From Ancylobacter moscoviensis (lineage in GTDB: Bacteria > Pseudomonadota > Alphaproteobacteria > Rhizobiales > Xanthobacteraceae), in the NCBI RefSeq assembly GCF_007559435.1, contig NZ_VMBP01000007.1, positions 186,001 to 250,000 on the forward strand: DNA of 64,000 nucleotides. The letters run 5' to 3'. Below are positions 1-8,066 of the stretch, piece after piece (the first letter of the stretch is position 1; every line of letters starts with the position of its first letter). The translations under genes were made by a program, and so were the position numbers. The notes under the pieces are model-generated. The model saw only the letters and a list, made by a program, of their open reading frames with translations, did not search any database and had not been told where the DNA came from.

Positions 1-138
1 CGTCGCGGCGGCTTTCGCCGACAGGACGATGTTCACCTCGAAGCCGGTGTCCTCCTGAGCGGCGGCCGGTGCCGCCAGAACGGCCAGGCCGAGAGCGAGC
101 AGGGCGGCGCCGGCAGGCCGGCAGCGGGGCGTCTCCAT
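1..138 (-). CDS. N-terminus of an exported protein of unknown function (partial)
   Basis: The window starts inside this minus-strand gene, so only the first 46 codons are visible. The ATG is at 136-138. The peptide has a basic start (METPRCR), a hydrophobic Ala/Leu core and an AAPAAAQ end, which is a typical Sec signal peptide with cleavage expected near residue 27. The mature protein begins EDTGFEVNIVLSAKAAAT. I do not recognise the family from so short a piece. It diverges from the AraC-type regulator across 438 bases, so that regulator may control it. Confidence 0.6.
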   Translation of the reverse strand, partial: METPRCRPAGAALLALGLAVLAAPAAAQEDTGFEVNIVLSAKAAAT

Positions 139-576
139 GAGCATCTCCTTCGTCGCTTCCAGTGCGTACCGATACCCCCGGTCGCGGAGCGATCGACGCG
201 GCGGACGGGCCGCGGTCGGCGACCGGGGACGCGGTCATGCCCGTACCACCGGCGGATCACGACAGGCACATTCCCGCCCTGGAGCATGGCTCCATGGCAA
301 GGCATCGGATCGGGACGCTTCTTGCCCGACCGAATAGGGCGTTTCACGACCGGACGGTCCGAAATGACCAGAATAGAGCGCTATTCCGATAGCGCGTCGC
401 CTTCTGACATATCGCCTCCGGCCATCACAAACGCCTGCCATATATGGCGCGCGCGCGTCCGAGTCCTCCATCGGGGGCCGTATGGGGTGGGTTGCGCCGG
501 TGTCCTTCGACGTCGATTGATTGAACGGCGGTGGTGTCGCCATTCTCCTCCGTCATTCAATCGATCGGGAGTTCCC
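139..576. other. Intergenic region between exported protein and AraC regulator
   Basis: These 438 bases between divergent starts show no convincing gene. They hold several short palindromes: CGGAC-g-GTCCG near 351-361, GAATAG-agcg-CTATTC near 371-386, and the perfect 12-base GCCATATATGGC at 437-448. An open frame runs through from 286 into the regulator, but its first 97 codons look like untranslated leader (Arg/His/Cys-rich, no domain). Confidence 0.5.
437..448. promoter_or_regulatory. 12-base perfect palindrome, candidate operator
   Basis: GCCATATATGGC reads the same on both strands. It lies 129 bases before the proposed AraC-family start and about 300 bases before the divergent exported gene. 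No factor can be assigned. Confidence 0.3.
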
Positions 577-1440
577 TTGTCTGGCCTGTTGCGAGCGGTT
601 CCGAATGCCTGGGGTCCGAAAGTCAGGGCGGAAAGCGGTGAGGCAACCCAGACGCGGACGGGACCGAACGAGATCAGCTTCACGGCGCCCGCCAATCTGG
701 CGCTGGTGATGCTCTCGCCGCAGCCGAACCGCGAAGTGGCGCTGAACAGCGACCGCAAGACCGTCGGGCTCGCTCCGATCGGCGCCATCGAGATCGTGCC
801 GGCGGGGGCCGAGGTGTTCGCGCGCTGGACGGTAGACAAGGAGAACATGCTGGTCGCTATCGATGAGAGACGTCTCTCCCGGCTGGCGGGCATGGAGTTC
901 GGCAAGGACAGCTTCGAGCTCCAGCCGCCGAAGGTCGGCCTCATCGACCGGAAGGCGTTGGTATTCACGAATCTGATGCGGGAAGAGTTTCAGCGTGGAT
1001 CCGAGATCAACGAGCTCTGCTTCGACGGGCTCATCACGCTCTTCGCGACCCATCTGCTCCGCAACTATTCCTCCCTGCGCGAGCAGTCGGATCCGTTGAT
1101 GAGCGGCGGGCTGTCGCCGAGGGCGTGGCGCAGCGTCAGCGATTACATCCAGGACAACCTGTCCGGGCGGCTCTCCATCGCGCAGCTCGCCGACGTGGCG
1201 AACCTGTCGCCGAGCCATTTCCTGCGGGCCTTCCGCCGGACCACCGGCCAGACGCCGCACCAGTACCTCGTCGCCCAGCGTCTGACCTTCGTCGAGCGGC
1301 TGGTAAGGACGACCGACACGCCGCTGGACATGGTGGCCCGATCTGCCGGATTCTCCAGCAACAGCCACATGACGGCGACGCTGAAGCGGTTGCGGGGGAT
1401 CACGCCGACGGATCTGCGCCGCGAGGTGCGGCGGGGATGA
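577..1440 (+). CDS. AraC family transcriptional regulator
   Basis: A DNA-binding regulator of 287 residues if translation starts at the TTG at 577, which has GGGAG five bases upstream. The frame is open further up to an ATG at 286, but that extension is low-complexity and would make the protein unusually long. The N-terminal 170 residues form a sensor-like region of unknown ligand. The C-terminal 100 residues hold the two helix-turn-helix units of the AraC/XylS family: LADVANLSPSHFLRAFRRTT, then DMVARSAGFSSNSHM and the closing GITPTDLRREV. It diverges from the exported protein at 138-1 and precedes the DUF3141 gene on the same strand, though that gene has its own promoter. Confidence 0.85.
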   Translation: MSGLLRAVPNAWGPKVRAESGEATQTRTGPNEISFTAPANLALVMLSPQPNREVALNSDRKTVGLAPIGAIEIVPAGAEVFARWTVDKENMLVAIDERRLSRLAGMEFGKDSFELQPPKVGLIDRKALVFTNLMREEFQRGSEINELCFDGLITLFATHLLRNYSSLREQSDPLMSGGLSPRAWRSVSDYIQDNLSGRLSIAQLADVANLSPSHFLRAFRRTTGQTPHQYLVAQRLTFVERLVRTTDTPLDMVARSAGFSSNSHMTATLKRLRGITPTDLRREVRRG

Positions 1441-1449
1441 GGCCTCCCT

Positions 1450-1463
1450 TTGACAGGCGTCAA
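1450..1463. promoter_or_regulatory. FNR/FixK-type box upstream of the DUF3141-fabI unit
   Basis: TTGACAGGCGTCAA matches TTGA-N6-TCAA exactly. Its centre (1456.5) is 31 bases before the centre of TTGTAA at 1485-1490, a plausible -10 hexamer. That spacing fits class II activation, with the box near -41. The ATG follows at 1533. The assignment rests on sequence match and spacing only. Confidence 0.6.
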
Positions 1464-1532
1464 GCCGGGAGCGTCATGCATCGATTGTAATGGCCGGGCA
1501 TCGTATGCTGTCGGAAACCTGGAGGTGGAGCC

Positions 1533-3752
1533 ATGGACGTCCGAGGTGAGGCTGTGACAGGTGCCGGGCTGATGGCGGATGCCGCTGCCTATGCGGTGGA
1601 CGCGGGCCAGCGCTGGACGCTGTTCCTCGACACGCTGCGCCGACGCGGGCTGCAGTACGAGGCCCATCTGGCCGAGCCGCTGCCCAACGTGCTCGACTAT
1701 GCCGCCGAACTGATCAGCGACGGGCGGGAACTGCTGCGCGCGGTGAACTATGTGCTGATGCGCATCGTGCCGCCGGCGGGCACCTCCGTCGACGAGCGCA
1801 AGCGGCCCTTCATGATCGTTGACCCGCGCGCGGGGCATGGCCCCGGCATCGGCGGCTTCAAGGCCGACAGTGAGATCGGCGTCGCCATGAAGGCCGGCCA
1901 TCCCTGTTATTTCGTCGGTTTCCTGCCAGACCCGGTGCCCGGCCAGACGATCGAGGATATCTCCCGCGCCGAGGCGCACTTCCTGGAGACGATCATCGCC
2001 CGCCACCCGCAGGCGGAGGGCAAGCCCTGCGTGATCGGCAACTGCCAGGCCGGCTGGGCGGTGATGATGCTGGCGGCGGTGCGGCCGGATCTGTTCGGCC
2101 CGATCATCATCGCCGGCGCGCCGCTCTCCTACTGGGCCGGCGTGAAAGGGCGCAACCCGATGCGCTATTCCGGCGGCCTGCTCGGCGGCACCTGGCTGAC
2201 CGCGCTGACCAGCGACCTCGGCGCCGGCGTGTTCGACGGCGCCTGGCTGGTGCAGAACTTCGAGAACCAGAACCCCGCCAACACGCTCTGGACCAAGCAG
2301 TACAACCTCTATTCGAAGATCGACACCGAGGTGGACCGCTATCTCGGTTTCGAGAAGTGGTGGGGCGGTCATGTGACGCTGAACGCAGAGGAAATCCAGT
2401 TCATCGTCGACGAGCTGTTCGTCGGCAATCACCTTGCCTGCGGCGACATCCGCACCTCCGACGGCACGGCGATTGACCTGCGCAACATCCGCTCGCCGAT
2501 CGTGGTGTTCTGCTCGCAGGGCGACAACATCACCCCGCCGCAGCAGGCGCTGGACTGGATTCTCGACCTCTATGACAGCGTCGACGAGATCCGCTCCTAC
2601 GGCCAGACCATCGTCTATTCCGTGCACGACAAGATCGGTCATCTCGGCATCTTCGTCTCCGGCAGCGTGGCGCGGAAGGAGCACGAGGAGTTCGCTTCCA
2701 ACATCGATTTCATCGATGTGCTTCCGCCCGGTCTCTACGAGGCGATCTTCGAGCCGAAGACCGGCTCCGAGGCCGATCCCGAGTTGATCACCGGCGACTG
2801 GATCATGCGCTGCGAGGCGCGCGACCTCGACGACATCCGGGCGCTCGGCGGCAACGATCTCGACGACGAGCGCCAGTTCGCCGCCGCCGCGCGCGTCTCC
2901 GAGACCAATCTCTCGCTCTACCGGGCGCTGGCGCAGCCCTTCGTGCGCGCGGGCGTCAACCCGGCGATGGCGGAAGCCTTCCGCAAGCTGCATCCGCTTC
3001 GCCTGCAATATGAGCTGTTCGGCTCCCGCAACCCCTTCCTCGCCTGGGTGGGCGAGGCGGCGGAGAAGGTGCGCGAGGAGCGCCAGCCGGTCTCGCCCGA
3101 CAATCCCTTCATCAAGGCGCAGGAGCAGGTCTCGCGTCAGATCGTCGAAACCCTCGATGCCTGGCGCCAGACCGTCGAGCACCAGAGCGAGCTGGCCTTT
3201 CGCGCGATCTACGGCTCGCCACTGCTGCAGGCGGCGGTGGGCATCGACCGCACCGCCGACAGGCGCCCGCGCAGCGCGGCGAAGAATGAGCTGCACCGCG
3301 AGCTGATCCGCCGGCGTATCCGCGAGCTGCGCGAGGATGTCGGCCGCGGCGGCCTGCTGGAGGCGGTGACGCGTGCGCTGGTTTACATCGGCCTCGCCCG
3401 CAACAGCGCTGACGAGCGCGGCTTCGAGGCCGTGCGCCGGCTGCGGGCCGAGCATGAGCGGGCGCGCCAGTGCACCCTCGAGGAATTCAAGGCGATGGTC
3501 CGAGAGCAGTACTTCATGCTGCTGATCGACCCCGCGGCGGCGCTGCAGGCCATCCCCGGCCTGCTGCCGGCGGAGCCGGACGAGCGCGCGGCGGCCTTTG
3601 AGGTGCTGCGCGAGGTGCTCTCGGCGCGGGGCCCGGTGACCGGAGAGGCTGGCGAGCGGCTGGAGGAGATCCGCACCCTGTTCGGGCTTGCCACCGCGCC
3701 CGAGCCGAGCGTCCGCAAGCCCGCGCTCAAGCTGGCCAGCAAGAAAGACTGA
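1533..3752 (+). CDS. DUF3141 protein, PHA-synthase-like alpha/beta hydrolase
   Basis: A 739-residue protein of the DUF3141 family, related to poly(3-hydroxyalkanoate) synthases. An alpha/beta-hydrolase core carries the lipase-box-like G-N-C-Q-A-G, with Cys171 in the nucleophile position as in PhaC rather than Ser. This is followed by the PhaC-like stretch PIIIAGAPLSYWAG. A conserved Asp (FCSQGDNITPP) and His (VHDKIGHLGIF) complete a likely triad. The C-terminal 300 residues are helical and charged. The start has GGAGG nine bases upstream. No signal peptide, so cytoplasmic. Related genes often sit with phosphate acetyltransferase, acetate kinase and fabI in alphaproteobacteria (from memory); here only fabI follows, 43 bases on. 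The reaction is unknown. Confidence 0.85.
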   Translation: MDVRGEAVTGAGLMADAAAYAVDAGQRWTLFLDTLRRRGLQYEAHLAEPLPNVLDYAAELISDGRELLRAVNYVLMRIVPPAGTSVDERKRPFMIVDPRAGHGPGIGGFKADSEIGVAMKAGHPCYFVGFLPDPVPGQTIEDISRAEAHFLETIIARHPQAEGKPCVIGNCQAGWAVMMLAAVRPDLFGPIIIAGAPLSYWAGVKGRNPMRYSGGLLGGTWLTALTSDLGAGVFDGAWLVQNFENQNPANTLWTKQYNLYSKIDTEVDRYLGFEKWWGGHVTLNAEEIQFIVDELFVGNHLACGDIRTSDGTAIDLRNIRSPIVVFCSQGDNITPPQQALDWILDLYDSVDEIRSYGQTIVYSVHDKIGHLGIFVSGSVARKEHEEFASNIDFIDVLPPGLYEAIFEPKTGSEADPELITGDWIMRCEARDLDDIRALGGNDLDDERQFAAAARVSETNLSLYRALAQPFVRAGVNPAMAEAFRKLHPLRLQYELFGSRNPFLAWVGEAAEKVREERQPVSPDNPFIKAQEQVSRQIVETLDAWRQTVEHQSELAFRAIYGSPLLQAAVGIDRTADRRPRSAAKNELHRELIRRRIRELREDVGRGGLLEAVTRALVYIGLARNSADERGFEAVRRLRAEHERARQCTLEEFKAMVREQYFMLLIDPAAALQAIPGLLPAEPDERAAAFEVLREVLSARGPVTGEAGERLEEIRTLFGLATAPEPSVRKPALKLASKKD

Positions 3753-3795
3753 AGCGCCGCGCCAACACGCGATCCCCACCTGATCTGGAGGCCGG

Positions 3796-4581
3796 ATGTC
3801 CATCCCCGCGGTCAAGATGAAGCTGCTCGAGGGCAAGAAGGGCCTCGTCGTCGGTATCGCCAACGACCAGTCCATCGCGTGGGGATGCGCCCGGGCGTTC
3901 CGGGGCTTCGGGGCGGAGGTTGCCGTCACCTATCTGAACGGCAAGGCGAAGCCCCATGTCGAGCCGCTGGCGCGCGAGCTGGAGGCGCCGATCTTCATGC
4001 CGCTCGACGCCACCGTGCCGGGGCAGATGGAGGCCGTGTTCGAGCGCATCGGCGAGACCTGGGGCGAACTCGACTTCGTGGTGCACTCCATCGCCTTCGC
4101 CCCGCGCGACACGCTGGCGGGACGGGTCACCGACGCGCCGCTCGCCGGCTTCCTGAAGACCATGGAGATTTCCTGCTGGTCGTTCATCCGCATGGCGCAT
4201 CTGGCCGAGCCCTTGATGAAGAACGGCGGCAGCCTCTTCACCATGACCTATTACGGCTCGGAGAAGGTCATCGAGAACTACAACATCATGGGCGTGGCCA
4301 AGGCGGCGCTGGAGAGCGCCGTGCGCTACATGGCGGCGGAACTGGGCCCCAAGCGCATCCGCGTCCACGCCATCTCGCCGGGGCCGCTGGCGACGCGCGC
4401 GGCCTCCGGCATCCCGGAGTTCGACACGCTGCTCGAAAAGGCCAAGCGCAAGGCGCCGGCGCGCGAACTGGTGACGATCGACGATGTGGGCGTCGCCACC
4501 GCCATCCTCGCCCACGATGCGACACGCCTGATGACCGGGCAGGTGCTCTATATCGACGGCGGCTACCACATCATGGATTGA
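3796..4581 (+). CDS. fabI: Enoyl-[acyl-carrier-protein] reductase (NADH), FabI-type
   Basis: A short-chain dehydrogenase of 261 residues that reduces the trans-2 double bond of enoyl-ACP in fatty acid synthesis. The FabI glycine motif GIANDQSIAWG (20-30) binds NADH. The FabI catalytic set is present as Tyr152, Tyr162 and Lys169 (Y-x6-K), and ISPGPLATRAASGI is typical of the substrate loop. Length is normal. The ATG has GGAGG upstream. It lies 43 bases after the DUF3141 gene and probably shares its FNR-type promoter. This suggests a low-oxygen paralogue rather than the housekeeping copy, which would be elsewhere. Confidence 0.88.
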   Translation: MSIPAVKMKLLEGKKGLVVGIANDQSIAWGCARAFRGFGAEVAVTYLNGKAKPHVEPLARELEAPIFMPLDATVPGQMEAVFERIGETWGELDFVVHSIAFAPRDTLAGRVTDAPLAGFLKTMEISCWSFIRMAHLAEPLMKNGGSLFTMTYYGSEKVIENYNIMGVAKAALESAVRYMAAELGPKRIRVHAISPGPLATRAASGIPEFDTLLEKAKRKAPARELVTIDDVGVATAILAHDATRLMTGQVLYIDGGYHIMD

Positions 4582-4586
4582 GATGG

Positions 4587-4609
4587 CGGGGCGGGCGTGG
4601 ACCGCCCCG
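4587..4609. terminator. Hairpin between convergent fabI and the HlyD-type gene
   Basis: CGGGGCGG pairs with CCGCCCCG around a 7-base loop, directly after the fabI stop and 10 bases before the stop of the convergent gene. Only a short pyrimidine run follows (tcctttcc), so it is a moderate terminator and could serve both strands. Confidence 0.5.
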
Positions 4610-4618
4610 TCCTTTCCG

Positions 4619-5851
4619 TCAGTGCCCGCCGCCGAAGACCAGCGTCTGGATCGGCAGGATCAGCGCCTGAATGCGCAGCAGCAGCGCGTGGACCAGTGCC
4701 ACCGTGTCGACGATGTGCAGATAGACCGCGTGCAGGCCACCGACCTCGCCGGAGGCAAGGCGGTCGTGATTGCTCGAATAGGCGTTGGCGACGCAACTCG
4801 ACCCCGGCGGGACGGCATCGAGCCCGCCCTCATAAAGCGGTTCGAGGAAGACCGTAATGGTGCCCGGCGTCACCGCCTGCATGTCCAGCAGCTGCTCGCT
4901 GGCGCGGAACTGGCCGGCGGCGATGTAGTCCTGCACGCTCGTCACCACCATGGGGATGATGGCGAAAGGCTGGGAAAGGCAGGTCGCTTCGGCGAGCATG
5001 CCGGGCCGCATGATCTGCGCCTCGATCTGGCCGAAGCCGGCGATCAGCCGCTCGCGGCCCGCTCCTGCCGGAATCAGCACGCCGGCGGGCCGCATCAGCG
5101 GATTGACGAGATCGCCGACGCGCAGCGCGAACTGCTCGACCCGACCGGAGACACCGGCGCGGATCACCGTCTTGCCCAGTTGCACCTCGGCCTCGGACAA
5201 GGCCGCCTCGGCGCTCGCCTTCTGCGCCGGCAGCAGGGTTTCGAGGCGCAGCGTCGCCCCCTCCCGGGTGGCGAGTGCAGCGTTGAGGGCGCCTTCGCGC
5301 CCGTCGACCACCCGTTGCAGACGCTCCAGCTCACGGCGGGTCACGACGTCCGCGTTGCGGGTGTTCAGCTCGGATTTGGTCCGTAACTCGTCGAGTGCCT
5401 GCTGCAGGGCTTCCTCTGCCTGGGTGATCTGCCCGTCCGCGATGGCGACATCCGTCCGGGCGACGACGATCGCCGCGTCCGTCTCGGAGATGCGCCGGCG
5501 GGCGGTTTCCACCGCGGCCTTCTGGGAGGAATCGTCGAGACGGAAGATCGGCTCGCCCTGCTCGACGTTGTCGCTGACGCCGACATAGATCTCCGCCACC
5601 CGGCCGATGGTCTCGGGGACGATCGGCACCGTACGGAAATAGGCGGCGACGTTACTCGACGAGGGGTGGTTGTAAAAGATGATGGTGATCAGCGCGACCG
5701 TCAGCATCAGGCAGGCGGTGATGCCCCAGCGCAGCTCGAACCAGACCGAGTAGAGCGTGATCTCCCGGCCGATGCGCTTGCCCTGTGCATAGCGCCGGTA
5801 GAGGTAGTCCGGCAGGATGGTGAGCAGGGAGCACAGCATGAGCTCAAGCAT
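4619..5851 (-). CDS. HlyD/EmrA-type membrane fusion protein
   Basis: A periplasmic adaptor of 410 residues anchored by one N-terminal membrane segment (WGITACLMLTVALITIIFY), followed by a lipoyl half-motif (VPETIGRVAEIYVGVSDNVEQG), a long coiled coil (about residues 110-205), a second lipoyl half and a beta-barrel region. Such proteins couple an inner-membrane pump to the outer membrane. The start is taken at the second ATG (5851), which has GGAGGG nine bases upstream; an ATG seven codons earlier (5872) has no spaced site. It overlaps the preceding small membrane gene and ends a four-gene unit led by ppk2. No pump or TolC gene is adjacent. Confidence 0.8.
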   Translation of the reverse strand: MLELMLCSLLTILPDYLYRRYAQGKRIGREITLYSVWFELRWGITACLMLTVALITIIFYNHPSSSNVAAYFRTVPIVPETIGRVAEIYVGVSDNVEQGEPIFRLDDSSQKAAVETARRRISETDAAIVVARTDVAIADGQITQAEEALQQALDELRTKSELNTRNADVVTRRELERLQRVVDGREGALNAALATREGATLRLETLLPAQKASAEAALSEAEVQLGKTVIRAGVSGRVEQFALRVGDLVNPLMRPAGVLIPAGAGRERLIAGFGQIEAQIMRPGMLAEATCLSQPFAIIPMVVTSVQDYIAAGQFRASEQLLDMQAVTPGTITVFLEPLYEGGLDAVPPGSSCVANAYSSNHDRLASGEVGGLHAVYLHIVDTVALVHALLLRIQALILPIQTLVFGGGH

Positions 5852-6293
5852 GCTGCCGGCCCTCCGTTTCATGCCCCTGCGTCGCGTGGGGACCGTGAGC
5901 GTCCGCCGGCGGGGCGGCGTCCTCCGGCTTTGGGGGAGGCGGGGGGAGCCCGGCGACCGCCTCGGCCGCGCGGGCGATGCGATTCAGCGGCGTGCCGAAA
6001 TCGGGCAGGTCGACGAAGGCGAGCAGCAGCGCCGCCACCCAGAAGATGTGCGTATGGGTGAACAGCGCCAGCAGGCAGAGCACCGCCACGATCTCGAACT
6101 GCAGCTTCTGACCGCGATGCGCCATCCGCTCGGGGAGCGAATGCAGATGCAGGAAAAGGACGCCCGCGAATAGCACCGACACGATGAGCGTCACCGCCGC
6201 CACGATCATCAGGATGTCGGTCGCGCCCGGAGCGGTGATGAAGAACGGCAAGTGCCCGGTGGCGGCCGGGTGAGGCGCGGGTGTCATGCCCAC
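5844..6293 (-). CDS. Small inner-membrane protein of unknown function
   Basis: A 149-residue protein with two clear hydrophobic segments (about 26-48, ILMIVAAVTLIVSVLFAGVL, and about 67-92, EIVAVLCLLALFTHTHIFWV). A Pro/Ala/His-rich cytoplasmic-type tail of about 45 residues follows. I do not recognise a named family. Its stop overlaps the start of the HlyD-type gene, so the two are translationally coupled and the protein may be the inner-membrane partner of that adaptor. This is inference from position. Confidence 0.7.
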   Translation of the reverse strand: MGMTPAPHPAATGHLPFFITAPGATDILMIVAAVTLIVSVLFAGVLFLHLHSLPERMAHRGQKLQFEIVAVLCLLALFTHTHIFWVAALLLAFVDLPDFGTPLNRIARAAEAVAGLPPPPPKPEDAAPPADAHGPHATQGHETEGRQHA

Positions 6294-6336
6294 TCTCCGA
6301 AAGGGGTGTTGCGTCGGAGTTCGGCGTTGTCGCGAC

Positions 6337-6837
6337 CTACCTCTTTCCCCAGGTGAGGAACAGGCCGATATCCCCCGGCATCCCGTTCGGCCATTCGATG
6401 ACCATCGCGGCGAGGCCGTAGCCGGCGGCCTTGAGGTGGTCGCGCCACAGCTCGTAGGCCTGCCGCGGGCGGCCGGTCAGAGTCTCCGGCCAGCCTTCCT
6501 CAGTGTTGTTGATCGCCCGCCCATGGTCGGTGCACAGCTCGTTGGGGAAGCGCATCACCATGATCTCGTTCTCGCCGCGCTCGGCGGCTGAACGCAGCTT
6601 GACGAGGAGATTCTGGGTGATTGCGTGGAGCCGCTCCGGCGTCAGGGCGATCGGCTCGGCGAGCGTCTTCGCCAGCTCTTCCTTGGCGTGACGGGCGCGG
6701 TCGATCGCCTCAACCGCCTCCTCGGCGTGCGCGGCTGCGATCTTGTCCATATAGCCGCGCAGGTCGGCGGCCGACATGAAGCTCTCGTCGCCGAGTTCGT
6801 GTTCCTTGCCGGGAGGTTTGGTGCCGATATCGCTCAT
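6337..6837 (-). CDS. Conserved-looking hypothetical protein, 166 aa
   Basis: A soluble 166-residue protein. The N-terminal half is helical and charged (DLRGYMDKIAAAHAEEAVEA). The C-terminal half looks like a compact globular domain (VMRFPNELCTDHGRAIN, AAMVIEWPNGMPGDIGLFL). No family is recognised. It sits 45 bases after ppk2 and 43 bases before the small membrane gene, so it is probably cotranscribed with ppk2. Confidence 0.65.
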   Translation of the reverse strand: MSDIGTKPPGKEHELGDESFMSAADLRGYMDKIAAAHAEEAVEAIDRARHAKEELAKTLAEPIALTPERLHAITQNLLVKLRSAAERGENEIMVMRFPNELCTDHGRAINNTEEGWPETLTGRPRQAYELWRDHLKAAGYGLAAMVIEWPNGMPGDIGLFLTWGKR

Positions 6838-6882
6838 TATGGTGCTCCGTCTCGCTCTGGCGGATGTGCGTCGTGGTGTCTG

Positions 6883-7689
6883 TCAAAAGGCTGCGGGCAC
6901 GTGGTGCCGGATGTCTTCCGGCTCGACGTAATCTTTCGGCTTCTGTCGTTTCGGCAGTGTGACCTTCTCGCGGTGCGGGGCCGCGTAGGGCACCTTGGAC
7001 AACAAATGCCGGATGACGTTCAGCCGGGCGCGCTTCTTGTCGTTGGAATCGACGACGTACCAGGGAGCCCAGGCCGAATCGGAGGCGGCGAACATCATGT
7101 CGCGCGCTCGCGAATAGTCATACCAGCGTCCGTAGGACTTCAGGTCCATCGGCGAGAGCTTCCAGATCTTGCGCGGGTCGTGGATGCGGCCCTCGATGCG
7201 GCGGGTCTGCTCCTCGGGGCTGACCTCCAGCCAGTATTTCAGCAGCAGGATGCCGGATTCGATGATGGCCTTCTCCACGTCGGAGATGCTCGACAGGAAC
7301 TTGTCCGCCTGTTCCTCGGTGCAGAAGCCCATGACGCGCTCGACGCCGGCGCGGTTGTACCAGCTGCGGTCGAAGATCACGATTTCGCCCGCCGCCGGCA
7401 GGTGAGGCAGGTAGCGCTGGGCATACATCTGCGACTTCTCGCGGTCGGTGGGCGCTGGCAGGGCGACGACGCGGAACACGCGCGGGCTGACGCGCTCGGT
7501 GATCGCTTTGATGGCACCGCCCTTGCCCGCGCCGTCGCGCCCTTCGAAGATGATGCAGATCTTGGCGCCGGTGGCGCGCACCCATTCCTGCAGGCCGACC
7601 AGTTCGCCGTGGAGGCGCTTCAGTTCCTGATCGTAGACCTTGCGGGACAGCTTCTTGCCGCTGTTGTCGTCCTTGGCCGTCTTGGTCAT
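6883..7689 (-). CDS. ppk2: Polyphosphate kinase 2 family protein
   Basis: A 268-residue enzyme that moves phosphate between polyphosphate and nucleotides. Walker A is GRDGAGKGG (residues 50-58) and Walker B is IVIFDRSWYNRAGVERVMGF with Asp107. The lid-like region follows (YWLEVSPEEQTRRIEGR, then KLSPMDLKSYGRWYDYSRA). These are signatures of one-domain PPK2 proteins. Which PPK2 class, and so whether it prefers ADP, GDP or AMP, cannot be read safely. The start is the ATG at 7689 rather than an in-frame ATG 13 codons upstream, because conserved sequence begins there. It leads a four-gene minus-strand unit, divergent from arcD across a region with FNR-type boxes. Confidence 0.9.
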   Translation of the reverse strand: MTKTAKDDNSGKKLSRKVYDQELKRLHGELVGLQEWVRATGAKICIIFEGRDGAGKGGAIKAITERVSPRVFRVVALPAPTDREKSQMYAQRYLPHLPAAGEIVIFDRSWYNRAGVERVMGFCTEEQADKFLSSISDVEKAIIESGILLLKYWLEVSPEEQTRRIEGRIHDPRKIWKLSPMDLKSYGRWYDYSRARDMMFAASDSAWAPWYVVDSNDKKRARLNVIRHLLSKVPYAAPHREKVTLPKRQKPKDYVEPEDIRHHVPAAF

Positions 7690-7858
7690 GTCACACAGTC
7701 TTCCAGTCGATCGAGAACGCGCACGCAACCCCGCCGACGCCGTGAGTTGCCGGAGGGTCAGTCAATATTGTTTACCGAATAAGCTTCCGTTTTCCTGTCA
7801 ATGACTGCTGCTTCCAGCCATCGCCCGCAAAAGCGATCCGTCCCACCACGTATATACA

Positions 7859-7872
7859 TTGATACTGATCGA
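7859..7872. promoter_or_regulatory. FNR/Anr/FixK-like box, one mismatch
   Basis: TTGATACTGATCGA differs from TTGAT-N4-ATCAA at one position. Centre 7865.5, about 200 bases before arcD. A weak -10 candidate, TATGGC at 7894-7899, is 31 bases downstream by centre. In Pseudomonas the arc operon is activated by the FNR homologue Anr, which supports the reading. Confidence 0.55.
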
Positions 7873-7881
7873 GGCTTATGT

Positions 7882-7898
7882 CCATATCGTTGATATGG
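7882..7898. promoter_or_regulatory. 7-3-7 inverted repeat, candidate operator
   Basis: CCATATC-gtt-GATATGG is a perfect inverted repeat lying between and partly overlapping the two FNR-like boxes. It may bind a second regulator, or be a by-product of the overlapping TTGA box. Confidence 0.35.
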
Positions 7899-7903
7899 CT
7901 CAA
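7890..7903. promoter_or_regulatory. Second FNR/FixK-type box of the arc/ppk2 region
   Basis: TTGATATGGCTCAA matches TTGA-N6-TCAA exactly. Its centre (7896.5) is 31 bases from that of the first box, close to three helical turns, so two dimers could bind on the same DNA face. Confidence 0.55.
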
Positions 7904-8066
7904 GAACATACGGTGCGGGATGCCTTAGCGCGGTAGCCTGCTGCGAATACTCTGGCGGTGCCGTTGGAACGGTTCCGCCGGGACCTCGACCCGGGACGTC
8001 AGCGCCTTGCGCGGGACCGGGCGCCATGATGCCGAAAGAGTATCTTCCGCGGAGGAGCACACCAAG

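Larger units (their letters stand above)
7690..8066. other. Divergent promoter region between ppk2 and the arc operon
   Basis: These 377 bases are richer in A+T than the flanks (7760-7920) and carry no gene. They contain two FNR/FixK-like boxes and a 7-3-7 inverted repeat, listed separately. A ribosome site (GGAGGA) lies just before arcD. Confidence 0.6.

Noticed and set aside
286..576. Upstream extension of the AraC-family gene
   Set aside because: The residues are low-complexity and include a palindrome region; the TTG at 577 has a well-placed ribosome site and gives the usual length.
1143..3929. A 928-codon open frame on the minus strand opposite the DUF3141 gene
   Set aside because: It is the antisense shadow of a GC-rich gene: Arg/His/Leu-rich, no domain, crosses two genes and lacks a ribosome site.
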